From Acidovorax temperans (lineage in GTDB: Bacteria; Pseudomonadota; Gammaproteobacteria; Burkholderiales; Burkholderiaceae_C), in contig NZ_VFPV01000001.1 of assembly GCF_006716905.1 (NCBI RefSeq), positions 111,001 to 175,000 on the forward strand: 64,000 nt of DNA, written 5' to 3'. The notes under the pieces are model-generated. The model did no database searches and was not told the DNA's origin. It worked only from the letters and a program-made list of their open reading frames with translations. Positions 25,416 to 35,300 of the stretch are shown piece by piece. A program made the position numbers and the translations under genes. The first letter of the stretch is position 1. Each line of letters begins with the position of its first letter.

Positions 25416-26804
25416 TCAATGGCTGGCGGCGCCAATCTGTGCACCGGGCTTGACCTTTTCCAGCAGGGCCAGCATGGCCGCCTCGATGCGGTGCAGCGCT
25501 TCGGGCGTATGGCCTTCGAAACGCAGCACCAGCACGGGCGTGGTGTTGCTGGCGCGGATCAGGCCGAAACCATCGGGCCAATCCACGCGCAGGCCGTCGA
25601 TGGTGTTGATCTGCGCAGGTGCGGCAAAGGCGCTGGTCGCCAGGGCTTGCAGCTCGGCCGTGAGGCGGTGCGGCTCGCCCTCGGCGCAGGTCACATTCAG
25701 TTCGGGTGTTGAGTGGCTGGTGGGCAGAGCGTTGAGCACGGCGCTGGGGTCTGCGCTGCGGCTCAGGATTTCGAGCAGCCGGCAACCTGCGTAGGTGCCA
25801 TCGTCAAAACCGAACCAGCGTTCCTTGAAGAAAATGTGTCCACTCATCTCGCCGCCCAGCGGCGAGTGGGTTTCCTTCATGCGGGCCTTGATGAGCGAGT
25901 GGCCGGTCTTGAACATCACCGGCACACCACCCGCCTGGGCAATGGCGGGCGCCAGGCGCTGGGTGCACTTCACGTCAAAAACGATCTCACCGCCGGGCAC
26001 GCGCGAGAGCACATCTTGCGCAAACAGCATCATCTGGCGGTCGGGGAAGATGTTGGTGCCGTCCTTCGTGACGATGCCCAGCCGGTCGCCGTCGCCGTCA
26101 AACGCCAGGCCCAGTTCCGCATCGCTGGCCTGCAAGGCGGCGATCAGGTCGCGCAGGTTTTCTGGCTTGCTGGGGTCGGGGTGGTGGTTGGGGAAATTGC
26201 CATCCACCTCCGAGAACAGCTCAATCACCTCGCAACCCAGCGCGCGGAAGATGGCCGGGGCCGATGCACCCGCAATGCCATTGCCGCAGTCCACCACCAC
26301 CTTCATGGGGCGGGCCAGTTTCACGTCACTCACGATGCGCTCGCGGTAGGCACTCAGCACATCGGCCTGGCGCACACTGCCACCGGGCTGAAGTTGCCAG
26401 CTTTCTTCTTCCATGGTGCGGCGCAGGGCCTGGATTTCCTCGCCATAAATGGCGCGGCCTGCCAGCACCATCTTGAAGCCGTTGTAGTCCTTGGGGTTGT
26501 GGCTGCCCGTGACCTGGATGCCGCTGGTGCACAGCGTGTGCGCCGCGAAGTACAGCATGGGCGTCGTGACCATGCCCACGTCGATCACTTCCAGGCCCGC
26601 CTCCACCAGGCCCTGGATGAGGGCGGCAGCCAGACCGGGGCCAGACAGCCGCCCGTCGCGCCCTACCGCCACCACCCGCTCGCCCTGCGCACGGGCCGCC
26701 GTACCAAACGCCCGGCCCAGGCCCAGGGCCACCGATTCGTTCAGGGTGGAGGGCACGATGCCGCGAATGTCATAGGCTTTGAAGATGGCGGGCGTTGTTT
26801 GCAC
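25416..26804 (-). CDS. Phosphomannomutase/phosphoglucomutase
   Basis: 462 aa from GTG 26804, which has GAAAGG 7 nt upstream and yields the family N-terminus MQTTPAIFKAYDIRGIVPS; a TTG at 26819 would add 5 residues. Catalytic phosphoserine loop VTGSHNPKDYNGFKM, metal loop LAFDGDGDRLGIV, sugar-binding GEMSGHIFFKERWFGFDDG and the C-terminal phosphate-binding IRASNTTPVLVLRFEG are intact. It interconverts hexose 6- and 1-phosphates for LPS and exopolysaccharide precursors. Downstream of it on the same strand lies waaA, another LPS gene, 135 bp on. Confidence 0.93.
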   Translation of the reverse strand: MQTTPAIFKAYDIRGIVPSTLNESVALGLGRAFGTAARAQGERVVAVGRDGRLSGPGLAAALIQGLVEAGLEVIDVGMVTTPMLYFAAHTLCTSGIQVTGSHNPKDYNGFKMVLAGRAIYGEEIQALRRTMEEESWQLQPGGSVRQADVLSAYRERIVSDVKLARPMKVVVDCGNGIAGASAPAIFRALGCEVIELFSEVDGNFPNHHPDPSKPENLRDLIAALQASDAELGLAFDGDGDRLGIVTKDGTNIFPDRQMMLFAQDVLSRVPGGEIVFDVKCTQRLAPAIAQAGGVPVMFKTGHSLIKARMKETHSPLGGEMSGHIFFKERWFGFDDGTYAGCRLLEILSRSADPSAVLNALPTSHSTPELNVTCAEGEPHRLTAELQALATSAFAAPAQINTIDGLRVDWPDGFGLIRASNTTPVLVLRFEGHTPEALHRIEAAMLALLEKVKPGAQIGAASH

Positions 26805-27046
26805 GTAAGGGCCTTTCAAGGAAAAAGTTCGGGGAAACCAGGGCCTGACCGATCACGCCGACCACGGAAGCTGGGCGGCCGTGATGTCCGGCAAAAGACC
26901 GCTGGATTGTAGGTGCGCGGCGCAAGTGCCCGCCCCTGAAAGCCGCCGGCGCGCCCACCAGCCCCAGCGAATCCCCCGCCCGTAGCGCCCAAGGCACATG
27001 TCCGAAAACGGCCAGTGTTTGCGCACCTGCGGCCTATGATGGCCCC

Positions 27047-28618
27047 ATGACCGCGCCCCACCTTGCCCGCACCGCCGCTGCCCCGCCCACCGAGCAGGAC
27101 GAAGGCCGCTACATGGCCTTGTGCGCACGCGATGCACGGTTTGACGGGCGCTTTTTCACAGGCGTCACTTCCACGGGCATCTATTGCCGCCCGGTGTGTG
27201 CCGTGCGCACGCCCAAGCGCGAGAACTGCCGCTTCTTTGACCTGGCGGCCCAGGCGGAAAAAGCCGGTTTCAGGCCCTGCCTGCGGTGCAGGCCCGAGGT
27301 GTCTCCAGCCTCGCTCATCTGGTCCACACAAGATGCCGGGCATTTGCTGGTGCAGCACGCCCTGCGCCTGCTGGATGCCCCCGATGCCCTGCAAGGCGCC
27401 CTCCCCCTGGCCGAACGCCTGGGCGTGAGCGACCGGCACCTGCGGCGCCTGTTTGAGGCGCAACTGGGCATATCGCCCCTGCAATACCTGCAAACCCGCC
27501 AGTTGCTGACGGCCAAGCAGCTGCTGACCGACACCCCCTTGCCCGTCACCGAGGTGGCGCTGGCCAGTGGCTTTGGCAGCGTACGCCGCTTCAACGCCGC
27601 GTTTGCCCAGCACTACGGCTTGAGCCCCATGGCCCTGCGGCGCAGCGGCGCGGTGGCTGGCGAGGGTGCCACCGGCACACTGCGCCTGGCTTACCGCCCC
27701 CCGCTGGATGCCCAGGCCCTGCTGGCGTTCTTTGCCAAGCGGCAGTTTGCCGGGGTGGAATGGGCCCAGGCCGATGGGGCGGCACCCTGCCTGCGCCGCA
27801 CCGTGCGGCTCACAGTCCACGAAGCGGCAGGCTCGCGCGTGTTGACCGGCTGGGTCCAGGCGCAATTCGACCTGCCCCGCCACCAGGTGCTGCTGCAAAC
27901 CAGCGACAGCCTTTACCCCGCGCTGCCCGCCGTGATACGGCGCGTGCGCGGCCTGCTGGACCTGGACGCAGACCCTGGCGCCATCAACGCCGTGCTGCAT
28001 GGCGACTTTCCACACGGCGACGGCCTGCGCGTGCCCGGCGCCTGGGATGGGCTGGAGCTGGCCGTGCGCGCCGTGCTGGGCCAGCAGATCACCGTGGCCG
28101 CCGCCCGCACGCTGGGCCAGCGGCTGGTGGAGCGCTTTGGCGAGCCCATCGACACCCCGTGGCCCGAGCTGCAGCGGCTGTTTCCCGCAGCCGCTGCGCT
28201 GGCGCGGGCCGAGGGCGACGCGCTGGGGCAACTGGGCATCGTGCGCCAGCGCCAGGCGGCCATCGTGGCGCTGGCCCGTGCGGTGGACGAAGGCCGCCTG
28301 GTGCTGGACGGCAGCGCCGATGTGCTGGCCACCACCCAGGCCCTGCGCGCCTTGCCCGGCATTGGCGACTGGACTGCGCAGTACATCGCCATGCGGGTGC
28401 TGCGCTGGCCCGATGCCTTCGTGGCGGGCGATGTGGCGTTGCACAAGGCATTGGGCGTGCAGGGCCAAAAGCAGCCAGCCAAGGCGGCAACCGAGGCATC
28501 CTTGCGCTGGCAACCCTGGCGCAGCTACGCCGTGGTGCGCGCGTGGGCCACCCTGGAAGGAACCGCGCCCGCGGCCGAACATCCCCAGCCAGCATCGCAA
28601 TCACTATCAAATCAATAG
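27047..28618 (+). CDS. alkA: Ada-N/AraC/AlkA fusion: inducible DNA-3-methyladenine glycosylase with regulator domains
   Basis: 523 aa. Residues 15-100: Ada-type zinc domain (GRFFTGVTSTGIYCRPVC, ENCRFF, FRPCLRCRPE) with four Cys. Residues 100-190: AraC HTH (LAERLGVSDRHLRRLFEAQL, VALASGFGSVRRFNAAF). Residues 205-510: AlkA with LPGIGDWTAQYIAMRVLRWP and the catalytic Asp in DAFVAGDVALHK. One protein thus senses methyl damage, binds DNA and excises alkylated bases. The final codons (QSLSNQ, stop) lie inside palindromic repeat copy 5. ogt follows after 50 bp. Confidence 0.93.
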   Translation: MTAPHLARTAAAPPTEQDEGRYMALCARDARFDGRFFTGVTSTGIYCRPVCAVRTPKRENCRFFDLAAQAEKAGFRPCLRCRPEVSPASLIWSTQDAGHLLVQHALRLLDAPDALQGALPLAERLGVSDRHLRRLFEAQLGISPLQYLQTRQLLTAKQLLTDTPLPVTEVALASGFGSVRRFNAAFAQHYGLSPMALRRSGAVAGEGATGTLRLAYRPPLDAQALLAFFAKRQFAGVEWAQADGAAPCLRRTVRLTVHEAAGSRVLTGWVQAQFDLPRHQVLLQTSDSLYPALPAVIRRVRGLLDLDADPGAINAVLHGDFPHGDGLRVPGAWDGLELAVRAVLGQQITVAAARTLGQRLVERFGEPIDTPWPELQRLFPAAAALARAEGDALGQLGIVRQRQAAIVALARAVDEGRLVLDGSADVLATTQALRALPGIGDWTAQYIAMRVLRWPDAFVAGDVALHKALGVQGQKQPAKAATEASLRWQPWRSYAVVRAWATLEGTAPAAEHPQPASQSLSNQ

Positions 28619-28658
28619 CTGGTAGCGCTTACTGCCGTTGGCCTCAATGCCTTTTTGA
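28600..28658. repeat. Palindromic repeat, copy 5, at the alkA-ogt junction
   Basis: ACTATCAAATCAATAGCTGG, TAGCGCTTACTGCCGTTGGC, CTCAATGCCTTTTTGA. It provides the alkA stop codon and most of the 50-bp spacer to ogt. Confidence 0.65.
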
Positions 28659-28668
28659 CTCATATTTT

Positions 28669-29178
28669 ATGAAATACGCACCTGACACCGTCCAGACCCG
28701 CATCACCACCTCCCAGGGCCCCGTCTGGCTGGCCGCCACGGCGCGGGGTCTGGCGGGCTTGTGGTTTGCCGGGCAAAAGCACTTTCCGCCCGCCCTGCTC
28801 GGCCAGCCTGCCTGGGCACCCGCGCCGCAGCACCCCACCTTGCAGCAAGCCGCTGCCCAACTGCAGCAGTACCTGCAAGGCCAACGCAGGGGGTTTGATT
28901 TGCCGCTGGACCTGTCGGCCGGCACCGCCTTTCAGCAAGCCGTGTGGCAGGCTCTGCTGGCGTTGCCGTGCGGGCACACCACCACGTATGCGGCGCTGAG
29001 CCAGTCCCTGGGCCGCCCCAGCGCCGTGCGTGCCGTGGCTGCAGCCGTGGGGCGCAACCCCATCAGCGTGGTGGTGCCCTGCCACCGGGTGCTGGGCAGC
29101 GACGGCAGCCTAACGGGCTACGCCGGTGGCCTGCCGCGCAAGGCAGCCCTGCTGGCGCTGGAACAAGGTATGGCTTGA
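28669..29178 (+). CDS. ogt: Methylated-DNA--protein-cysteine methyltransferase
   Basis: 169 aa. FQQAVWQALLALPCGHTTTY (HTH-like), LGRPSAVRAVAAAVGRNPIS and the active-site motif VVVPCHRVLGSDGSLTGYAG with the acceptor Cys. It removes O6-methyl or O4-methyl groups by suicidal transfer. Pairs with alkA just upstream as an alkylation-repair unit. ATG 28669 at the start of MKYAPDTVQTRI. Confidence 0.95.
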   Translation: MKYAPDTVQTRITTSQGPVWLAATARGLAGLWFAGQKHFPPALLGQPAWAPAPQHPTLQQAAAQLQQYLQGQRRGFDLPLDLSAGTAFQQAVWQALLALPCGHTTTYAALSQSLGRPSAVRAVAAAVGRNPISVVVPCHRVLGSDGSLTGYAGGLPRKAALLALEQGMA

Positions 29179-29367
29179 AAGCCACTCGCACCGACAACCG
29201 CCTTTTGAGCCCCACAAGACGCCCTGCAAACCACGACAATGCAGGGCTCGCCCCGCTGAGGGCGAAAGCGGCATGTGCCTGGGCCCATTCCAAAACGGGC
29301 TCAGCCAACCCGCTGGCCTTCCACCGCACAGAAAGCACCCCGCGTGACAGTGACATCCCAGGCGCCC

Positions 29368-30270
29368 ATGTCTTCATGGTTGGGCGAATTCGTTTTTCTG
29401 GCCTCTTTGTGGGGCGCTTCCTTTCTGTTCATGCGCATGGGGGCCGCAGAATTTGGCCCCATCGCCACCGCAGGCCTGCGGGTGGCGCTGGCCACGGCGC
29501 TGCTGTGGCCCGTGTTGCTGCGCCAGGGGCAGTGGCCCGCGCTGCGCCAGCACTGGCGCCCCATCTTGCTGGCAGGGGTGGTCAATTCGGCCATTCCGTT
29601 TGCCTTGTTTTCCTGGGCGGTCATGCACATCGCCACCGGGCTCACGTCGATCCTGAACGCCACGGTGCCACTGTTTGGCGCGCTGGTGGCCTGGCTGTGG
29701 CTGGGCGACCGCATCAACCGCTTGCGCTGGCTGGGCCTGGCGCTGGGTTTTGTGGGCGTGGCGCTTTTGGCATGGCGGGCACCCGCGGGCGTGGGGGTCA
29801 AGTCGGACCAGGCGGGCTGGGCCATTGCGGCGTGCCTGGCGGCCTCGTGCTGCTACGGCATTGCGGCCAGCTATGCGCGGCGCAGGCTCATGGGTATCCC
29901 GCCGATTGCCACCGCCACCGGCAGCCAGTTGGGCGCAGCGCTGGCGCTGGCACTGCCCACCGTGTGGTTCTGGCCAGCACACACGCCAGGGCTGCGGGCC
30001 TGGGCCGCCATCGGGGCCATTGCCCTGCTGTGCACCGCCCTGGCCTACATCCTGTACTTCCGCCTGATCGAGCGCGCTGGCCCCAGCCGCGCCCTGGCCG
30101 TCACCTTCATCACACCGCTATTTGCCGTGCTCTATGGCAGCCTGTTCCTGAACGAAGCCGTGACCCCGTGGATGCTGGGCTGCGCGGTGGTCATCGTGGG
30201 CGGAACGCTCTTGTCAACCGGGCTTGTCACAAGGCTGTGGCCCCGGCCCAAACGGGTGGAGAGCGCCTAA
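29368..30270 (+). CDS. EamA/DMT-family transporter
   Basis: 300 aa from ATG 29368. Ten membrane helices in two repeats: EFVFLASLWGASFLFMRMGA begins the first EamA repeat and SCCYGIAASYARRRLMGIPP the second. VTFITPLFAVLYGSLFLNEA is the second-repeat signature. Drug/metabolite exporter family; substrate unknown. GTG codons at 29344 and 29350 could also be starts. Confidence 0.85.
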   Translation: MSSWLGEFVFLASLWGASFLFMRMGAAEFGPIATAGLRVALATALLWPVLLRQGQWPALRQHWRPILLAGVVNSAIPFALFSWAVMHIATGLTSILNATVPLFGALVAWLWLGDRINRLRWLGLALGFVGVALLAWRAPAGVGVKSDQAGWAIAACLAASCCYGIAASYARRRLMGIPPIATATGSQLGAALALALPTVWFWPAHTPGLRAWAAIGAIALLCTALAYILYFRLIERAGPSRALAVTFITPLFAVLYGSLFLNEAVTPWMLGCAVVIVGGTLLSTGLVTRLWPRPKRVESA

Positions 30271-30580
30271 ACTCGGGGGATGGTGCCCAGAACCTGTTTG
30301 AAGCCTTGTTGGAGAAGCGCCCAGGCGCCCCGTGTCGCCGCCGCCATGCGGCCCAGCGCCTTGCAAGGCATTCTTTTGCGCGGCAGCGCCATCCAATAGT
30401 TCAGGCCATGGGCTGTCCAATGCGCCTCTGCTCCCTTCCCGCTCTGGCTCTTGTGCATTCCCTCCACGCTTTTGAACAGGCCCTCTTGCCGCCTGCGTTT
30501 TTCCCTGCGGGCATCTGTGGTCAGAAACCCGAATCATGGGCAGAGGATGGTTTCAACGCCCGCCTACGCCCACCGGTTTC
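30271..30580. other. Region between DMT transporter and GGDEF-EAL gene (310 bp), nature unclear
   Basis: The minus strand is open from about 30537 to 30267 with a possible ATG at 30467: 66 codons reading MEGMHKSQSGKGAEAHWTAH and on to IPRV. I do not recognise the protein and no clear ribosome-binding site supports it, so I leave it as a possible small gene or non-coding spacer. No hairpin or promoter is obvious. Confidence 0.35.
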
Positions 30581-30920
30581 ATGATTTCTTTTTTGCTGCT
30601 GGCTGGTGGCCTGCTCGTTCTTGTTGTCATCACCCTGGCTTGGCTGGAGCCAGTTGAGTTGCTGCGCCCCAGCCGGCGCAGCCAGCTGATTGCGGGTCTG
30701 GTCGGTGGTGGGGTGTCTGCGCTGGTGTTGCTGAGCTTGCGCTCTGGGCCAGACGGTATGGCGGTGGTGGTGCACCCCACGGCCACGGCCTTTTTGGGGC
30801 TGTACTTCGGGCCCTTGGCGGCCCTGGTTTCTGCCGCCATTGCGCTCGCGGCCCAGCTCGCCCTCCCCCAGCCGCCCTGGGGCGCAGCGATCAGCGTGCT
30901 GGCGGGCGCGTTCTTAGCGG
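30581..30920 (+). pseudogene. 5' part of a membrane-bound PAS-GGDEF-EAL gene, cut by an IS
   Basis: Reads a multi-helix membrane sensor: ISFLLLAGGLLVLVVITLAW, LIAGLVGGGVSALVLLSLRS, TATAFLGLYFGPLAALVSAA, AAISVLAGAFLA. This resembles the 5TM-LytS type input domain. At 30921 the IS begins; removing the IS and one 11-bp duplication joins AGAFLA in frame to GAATRWHAQRDDRPARLW at 32388. Full length would be about 1280 aa. The start may also be the ATG at 30536. Confidence 0.85.
30910..30920. repeat. Target-site duplication of the second IS4-family element, left
   Basis: GTTCTTAGCGG, repeated exactly at 32377-32387. 11 bp, the same length as that of the composite transposon. Confidence 0.9.
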
Positions 30921-32376
30921 CATCCCTTTCAAGGTCTTGTCCCCGCAGCCTGTTTGAGGACACGAGCGGTGGACAGCTGCTTGCGAGCCACAGCGCCAGC
31001 CACGTATCCCCCAGGCTTTTCCTTCTTGGGGCCGCGCTTGGCCGTGGCAACACTGCGCGGGTTGACCGTCCTTGCCAAGCGCAGCAGATGCTGCGCAACC
31101 TCCCCGCCTGACGCCTCGCACCACGATTGCCACACCTCAGATGGCAGCGCGATGAGCATGCCCTGGTAGTCGCTGGCCACATGCACGCCCAGGTGATAGG
31201 TCGAGACATCCAGACCAGGCGCTCGCTCGCAGTGCGCCTGCTCCACGCAGCGCTTGAGTAGCGCCAACACGTTGAACGCCAGCACTGCTGCAGCAAACCC
31301 CAACAGCGCCGCACGCGGGTGGCCCAAGGTCCGGATCTCGCTGTGCAGCACCGATTCGAGCCGTCCGAACAAGCCCTCGATGCGCCAGCGCTTGCGGTAC
31401 AACTGCGCAATGGTGGCCGCGTCGATGCTCGCCGGCAGGTTGCTCCACAAGGCAATGCTTTGGTCACCCGCTTCGGTGGGCGCCTGCAACTGGATCTCGA
31501 TGCGGCGCCAGGACGGCGGGGCGAGCACCGTCTCCTGGGTGGCCGCCAGCTCAATGGCTTGCTCACGCACCTGCCCTGTCTCTGTTGGCACGGCTTCGCT
31601 CCAGGGGCCGGTATTGTCCAACTTCGGGTGCCTGGCGTGCTCACGCACGATAAAGCCCGCTTGGCGCTGTTGCCAGCCCTGCAGCAGGGTGCGGGTGCAG
31701 AAGTGGCGGTCGGCAATCCACACCTGGCCCTGCTGGGCCTGCTGCAGCAAGGTGGCCGCGCCTACGCGCTCGCTCTCGTGCGCGTCCTCGCAGGCCAGGA
31801 TGTCCGTGACCAGGGCGCTGTCGGGGTCGTAGACCACCAGCGTGTGGCCCGGCATGGCCGCTCCCCGGTGCGAGCGCAGTGGCGCCAGGCGTTTGTCACT
31901 GGCTGGCAAATGGTTGCCATCGAGAATGCGCAGTTGCCAGCCCTGTAGGCTGGGCTGGCTGCCTACCGCAGCAACCACCGGCTGCAGGCGCGCCGCGCTG
32001 CCTTGCACCAGTGCCCGCAGCACCTGGGGCTCTGTGCGCTTGACCTTGTCGTACAGCGCCGCCAGCGTGACGGGCAACTGCGCCATCTTCTTGGCCGCCG
32101 CGTGCAGCGAGGGGCGCAGCCCCAGGCTCACCAGCATCATCAGCTCCACCACGCTGGAGAACAGCAACTCGCGTGGATATTGGCGTTGGCGGCTGGTCTG
32201 GAACACTTCATCCACCCAGCACGCCGGCAAGGCATGCTCCAACGCCACCCGGGTCATCACGCTCACCGGCGCATGGCTCTCAAACCTCTCCAAGACTTCT
32301 TTCCACATCCGCAGTTCTCCCTCTGTGGGGCGAAGGTTACTGCTGCGGGAGCAGGGACAACACCTTGAAAGGGATG
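30921..32376 (-). mobile_element. IS4-family insertion sequence (a second, unrelated type)
   Basis: 1456 bp. Ends CATCCCTTTCAAGGTCTTGT at the left and, read inward, CATCCCTTTCAAGGTGTTGT at the right: 19 of 20 identical. Flanked by GTTCTTAGCGG on both sides. One transposase gene on the minus strand. The DNA termini and protein differ from the IS of the composite transposon. Confidence 0.92.
30929..32308 (-). CDS. IS4-family transposase (second IS type)
   Basis: 459 aa, complete. DDE residues in LRILDGNHLPASDKR and VWIADRHFCTRTLLQGW, and the C-terminal IYR-like signature LYRKRWRIEGLFGRLES. Y, R and E of the Y-x2-R-x3-E-x6-K motif are present, but Glu replaces the final Lys. The stop lies 8 bp from the left end of the element. 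It reads leftward, opposite to the gene it interrupts. Confidence 0.93.
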   Translation of the reverse strand: MWKEVLERFESHAPVSVMTRVALEHALPACWVDEVFQTSRQRQYPRELLFSSVVELMMLVSLGLRPSLHAAAKKMAQLPVTLAALYDKVKRTEPQVLRALVQGSAARLQPVVAAVGSQPSLQGWQLRILDGNHLPASDKRLAPLRSHRGAAMPGHTLVVYDPDSALVTDILACEDAHESERVGAATLLQQAQQGQVWIADRHFCTRTLLQGWQQRQAGFIVREHARHPKLDNTGPWSEAVPTETGQVREQAIELAATQETVLAPPSWRRIEIQLQAPTEAGDQSIALWSNLPASIDAATIAQLYRKRWRIEGLFGRLESVLHSEIRTLGHPRAALLGFAAAVLAFNVLALLKRCVEQAHCERAPGLDVSTYHLGVHVASDYQGMLIALPSEVWQSWCEASGGEVAQHLLRLARTVNPRSVATAKRGPKKEKPGGYVAGAVARKQLSTARVLKQAAGTRP

Positions 32377-32387
32377 GTTCTTAGCGG
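32377..32387. repeat. Target-site duplication of the second IS4-family element, right
   Basis: GTTCTTAGCGG, exact copy of 30910-30920. Confidence 0.9.
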
Positions 32388-35300
32388 GCGCTGCTACACG
32401 TTGGCATGCGCAGCGAGACGACCGCCCCGCGCGCCTGTGGATCAGCATGCTGGTGCTGGCAGCCCTGCTGCCCCCCGTCACTTACGCCTGCCTGGTGGTC
32501 AGTGGCGCCGCCCCTGCGCCCTCGTCCCTGCAAGATGCGTTGGTGCGGCTGCCCTGGTACCACGGGGCGGGTATTTTGCTGCTGGGCACGGGCCGGCAGC
32601 TGCTGGCAGGGCGCGTGCACGCCATGCAGGCCCTGCGTGAGGCCCACGAAGCCCTGGCTCAGCGGGAGGAGCAATTGCGCCTCGCCCTCGATCCGCTCAA
32701 CGGCGGGCGCTGGGAATGGCAGGTGCAGCGCGAGGAGTATCGCTGCGAGGGGCATTTCTACAACACATTTGGCATCGACGACACCAGTGCCCCTGACTTG
32801 TGGGAGCGCTGGTTTGCCCGGCGACACCCGGCAGATGCTGAACGCACGGCCAGCCACCTCGCCCGCGCGCGCATGGGGCTGGAAGACTCGTACGAAGCCG
32901 AGTTTCGTGTCAAAAACAACGCCGGGCAGTGGCGCTGGATCATGTCGCGCGGCACGGTGGCCGAGCGCGACGCCCAAGGCCGCCCCGTGCGGCTGGCCGG
33001 CATGGATGTGGACATTACCGCCCACCACGAAGTGGAGGACGCGCTGCGCGCTTCCGAGGCCAAGTCAAGCACCATCTACCTCACCCTGCCCGACCCTGCT
33101 GGCATTGCCAGCATGAACGACGGACGGCTGCTGGAAGCCAACCCCGCCTTGTGCGCCCTGCTGGGCCTGCCGCGCCATCAGGTGCTGGGCCGCACTTCGC
33201 AAGAGCTGAACCTGTGGGCCACCCCGCACGAACACACCCGGCTGCTGCACGCGGTGCTGCGCAACGGGCAGGCGCACCAGTTGCCCATGCGTGCGCGGCG
33301 CCAGGATGGGAGCACCGTGTCGGGGCTCACCTCGGCACGGCCCGTGCACATCAACGGGCAAGAAGGCTTTGTGTTCGTCTTCCACGACATGACGGAGGCC
33401 GAGCGCATCAGCGAAGAACTCAAGACCCACAACGGCCTGCTGCAGCAAGCGGGCCGCCTGGCAAGGCTGGGCGCCTGGGAGCACGACCTGACCAAGGGGC
33501 TGCTGTACTGGTCAGACATGTGCTTCGAGATCCACGGTCTGCCCGCGGAAACCCCACTGCCAGAAAACTACATCGCGCAGTACGTGGCCCCCGAATACCA
33601 GGCCGAGTTGCGCCAGAAGCTCCACGACTGCATCGACCATCGTCAGGAGCAGAGCATGGACTTGGAAATCCTGCGCGCCGATGGCCGCAGGCTCTGGATC
33701 AGGGCCCGCTGCGAGGCGGTGCTGGAGCATGGCAAGGTCGTCCGGCTGCGGGGCGTGACGCAGGACATTGACGAAGCCCGACGCGCGCGCCTGCGCTTGA
33801 GCCAGTCGGAAGAGCGCTTCTCCCGCATCTTCCAGCTCATGCCCTTCCCCATGGGGCTGTCGCGCTGCAGCGATGGGCAGTACGTGGAAGTCAACCCCGC
33901 CTGGGAAAAGTTGCTCGGCATTCCCCGCAGCGAGGCCCTGGGGCGCACCTCGGTTGAATTGGGCGTGTTTACCCCGGCCGATCGCGAGAACCTCATCCAG
34001 GCGGCCGCACTCACCAGCCAGCTCAACGGCTACGAAGTCACCATTCATCCCCGAAATGCCCCCCCACGCACGGTGTTGCAGTCGATGCGCATGACGGACT
34101 TTGACGGCGAGCCGTGCTGGATGTTCTCAGTCCAGGACATCACCGACCGCAAGCGCACCGAAGAGAAAATCCGCGAGCGCGAGGAACTGCTCTCACTCAC
34201 CATCTCGGCCGCATCGCTGGGCCTGTGGGACTGGGACTTGCAAGCCGGCACCGTGACCGGCGACAGGCGCTGGCGTGCCCTGCTGGGCAACAGCGGCCCC
34301 GCTGCCAGCACAGAGCCCCTGGGCTGGACGCAGACCGTTTCGGCAGACGATGTGGACCGCATCACAGCTGAAATCGCGCGCCACGCTGCCCACCCGGCCA
34401 CACCGTTCGATGCCACCTGGCGCCTGGAAGGCACGGGCAGCGACAAGCCCCGCTGGGTGCGCAATCTGGGCAAGATCGTGAGCTTTGATGCGCGGGGCAC
34501 CCCACAACGCATGCTGGGGGTGGCCATCGACGTGACGCCGCAGCGCGAGCAGGAGGTGCTGCTGCAAAAGCTGGCCCACTTCGACGCACTGACCGGCCTG
34601 CCCAACCGCGTATTGCTGGCGCGCAGGCTGCAAGAGGCCATGGTGCGCGCCCGCCAGCATGGAACGCTGCTGGGGGTCGCCTACCTGGATCTGGATGGTT
34701 TCAAACCCGTCAACGACCGCTTTGGCCACGGTGCGGGCGACCGCCTGCTCATGGCCGTGGCCGGGCGTCTGTCGCTTGCGCTGCGCACGGACGATTGCGT
34801 GGCACGCCTGGGGGGTGATGAATTCGTACTCCTGCTCCCCGGACTGGAATCATGCGCCGACTGCGAAACCCGTTTGCACCGCGTGATGGAAAGCGTGGCC
34901 GCCCCCTACCCGCTGGATTCCGAACGCGTGGTGGTCACCGCCAGCATTGGCTACACCCTGTTCCCGTCGGACGACGCCGATGCCGACACCCTGCTGCGCC
35001 ATGCCGACCAGGCCATGTACGCTGCCAAACAGGCGGGGCGCAACCGCTTTCACCTGTTCGATGCCGTGCAGGACCGGGCGGTGCAGCTGCTGCGCGAGCA
35101 GGCCCAGCGCATGCGCAACGCACTGGACGAAGAGCAGTTCACCTTGTACCTGCAGCCCAAGGTGGACATGCGCATGGGCACCGTGGTGGGTGCCGAGGCG
35201 CTGGTACGTTGGCGGCACCCCGAGCGCGGCGTGCTGGCCCCCGGCGAGTTCTTGCCGCTCATCGAGGGCACCGAACTGGAAATCGTTTTCGGCCAGTGGG

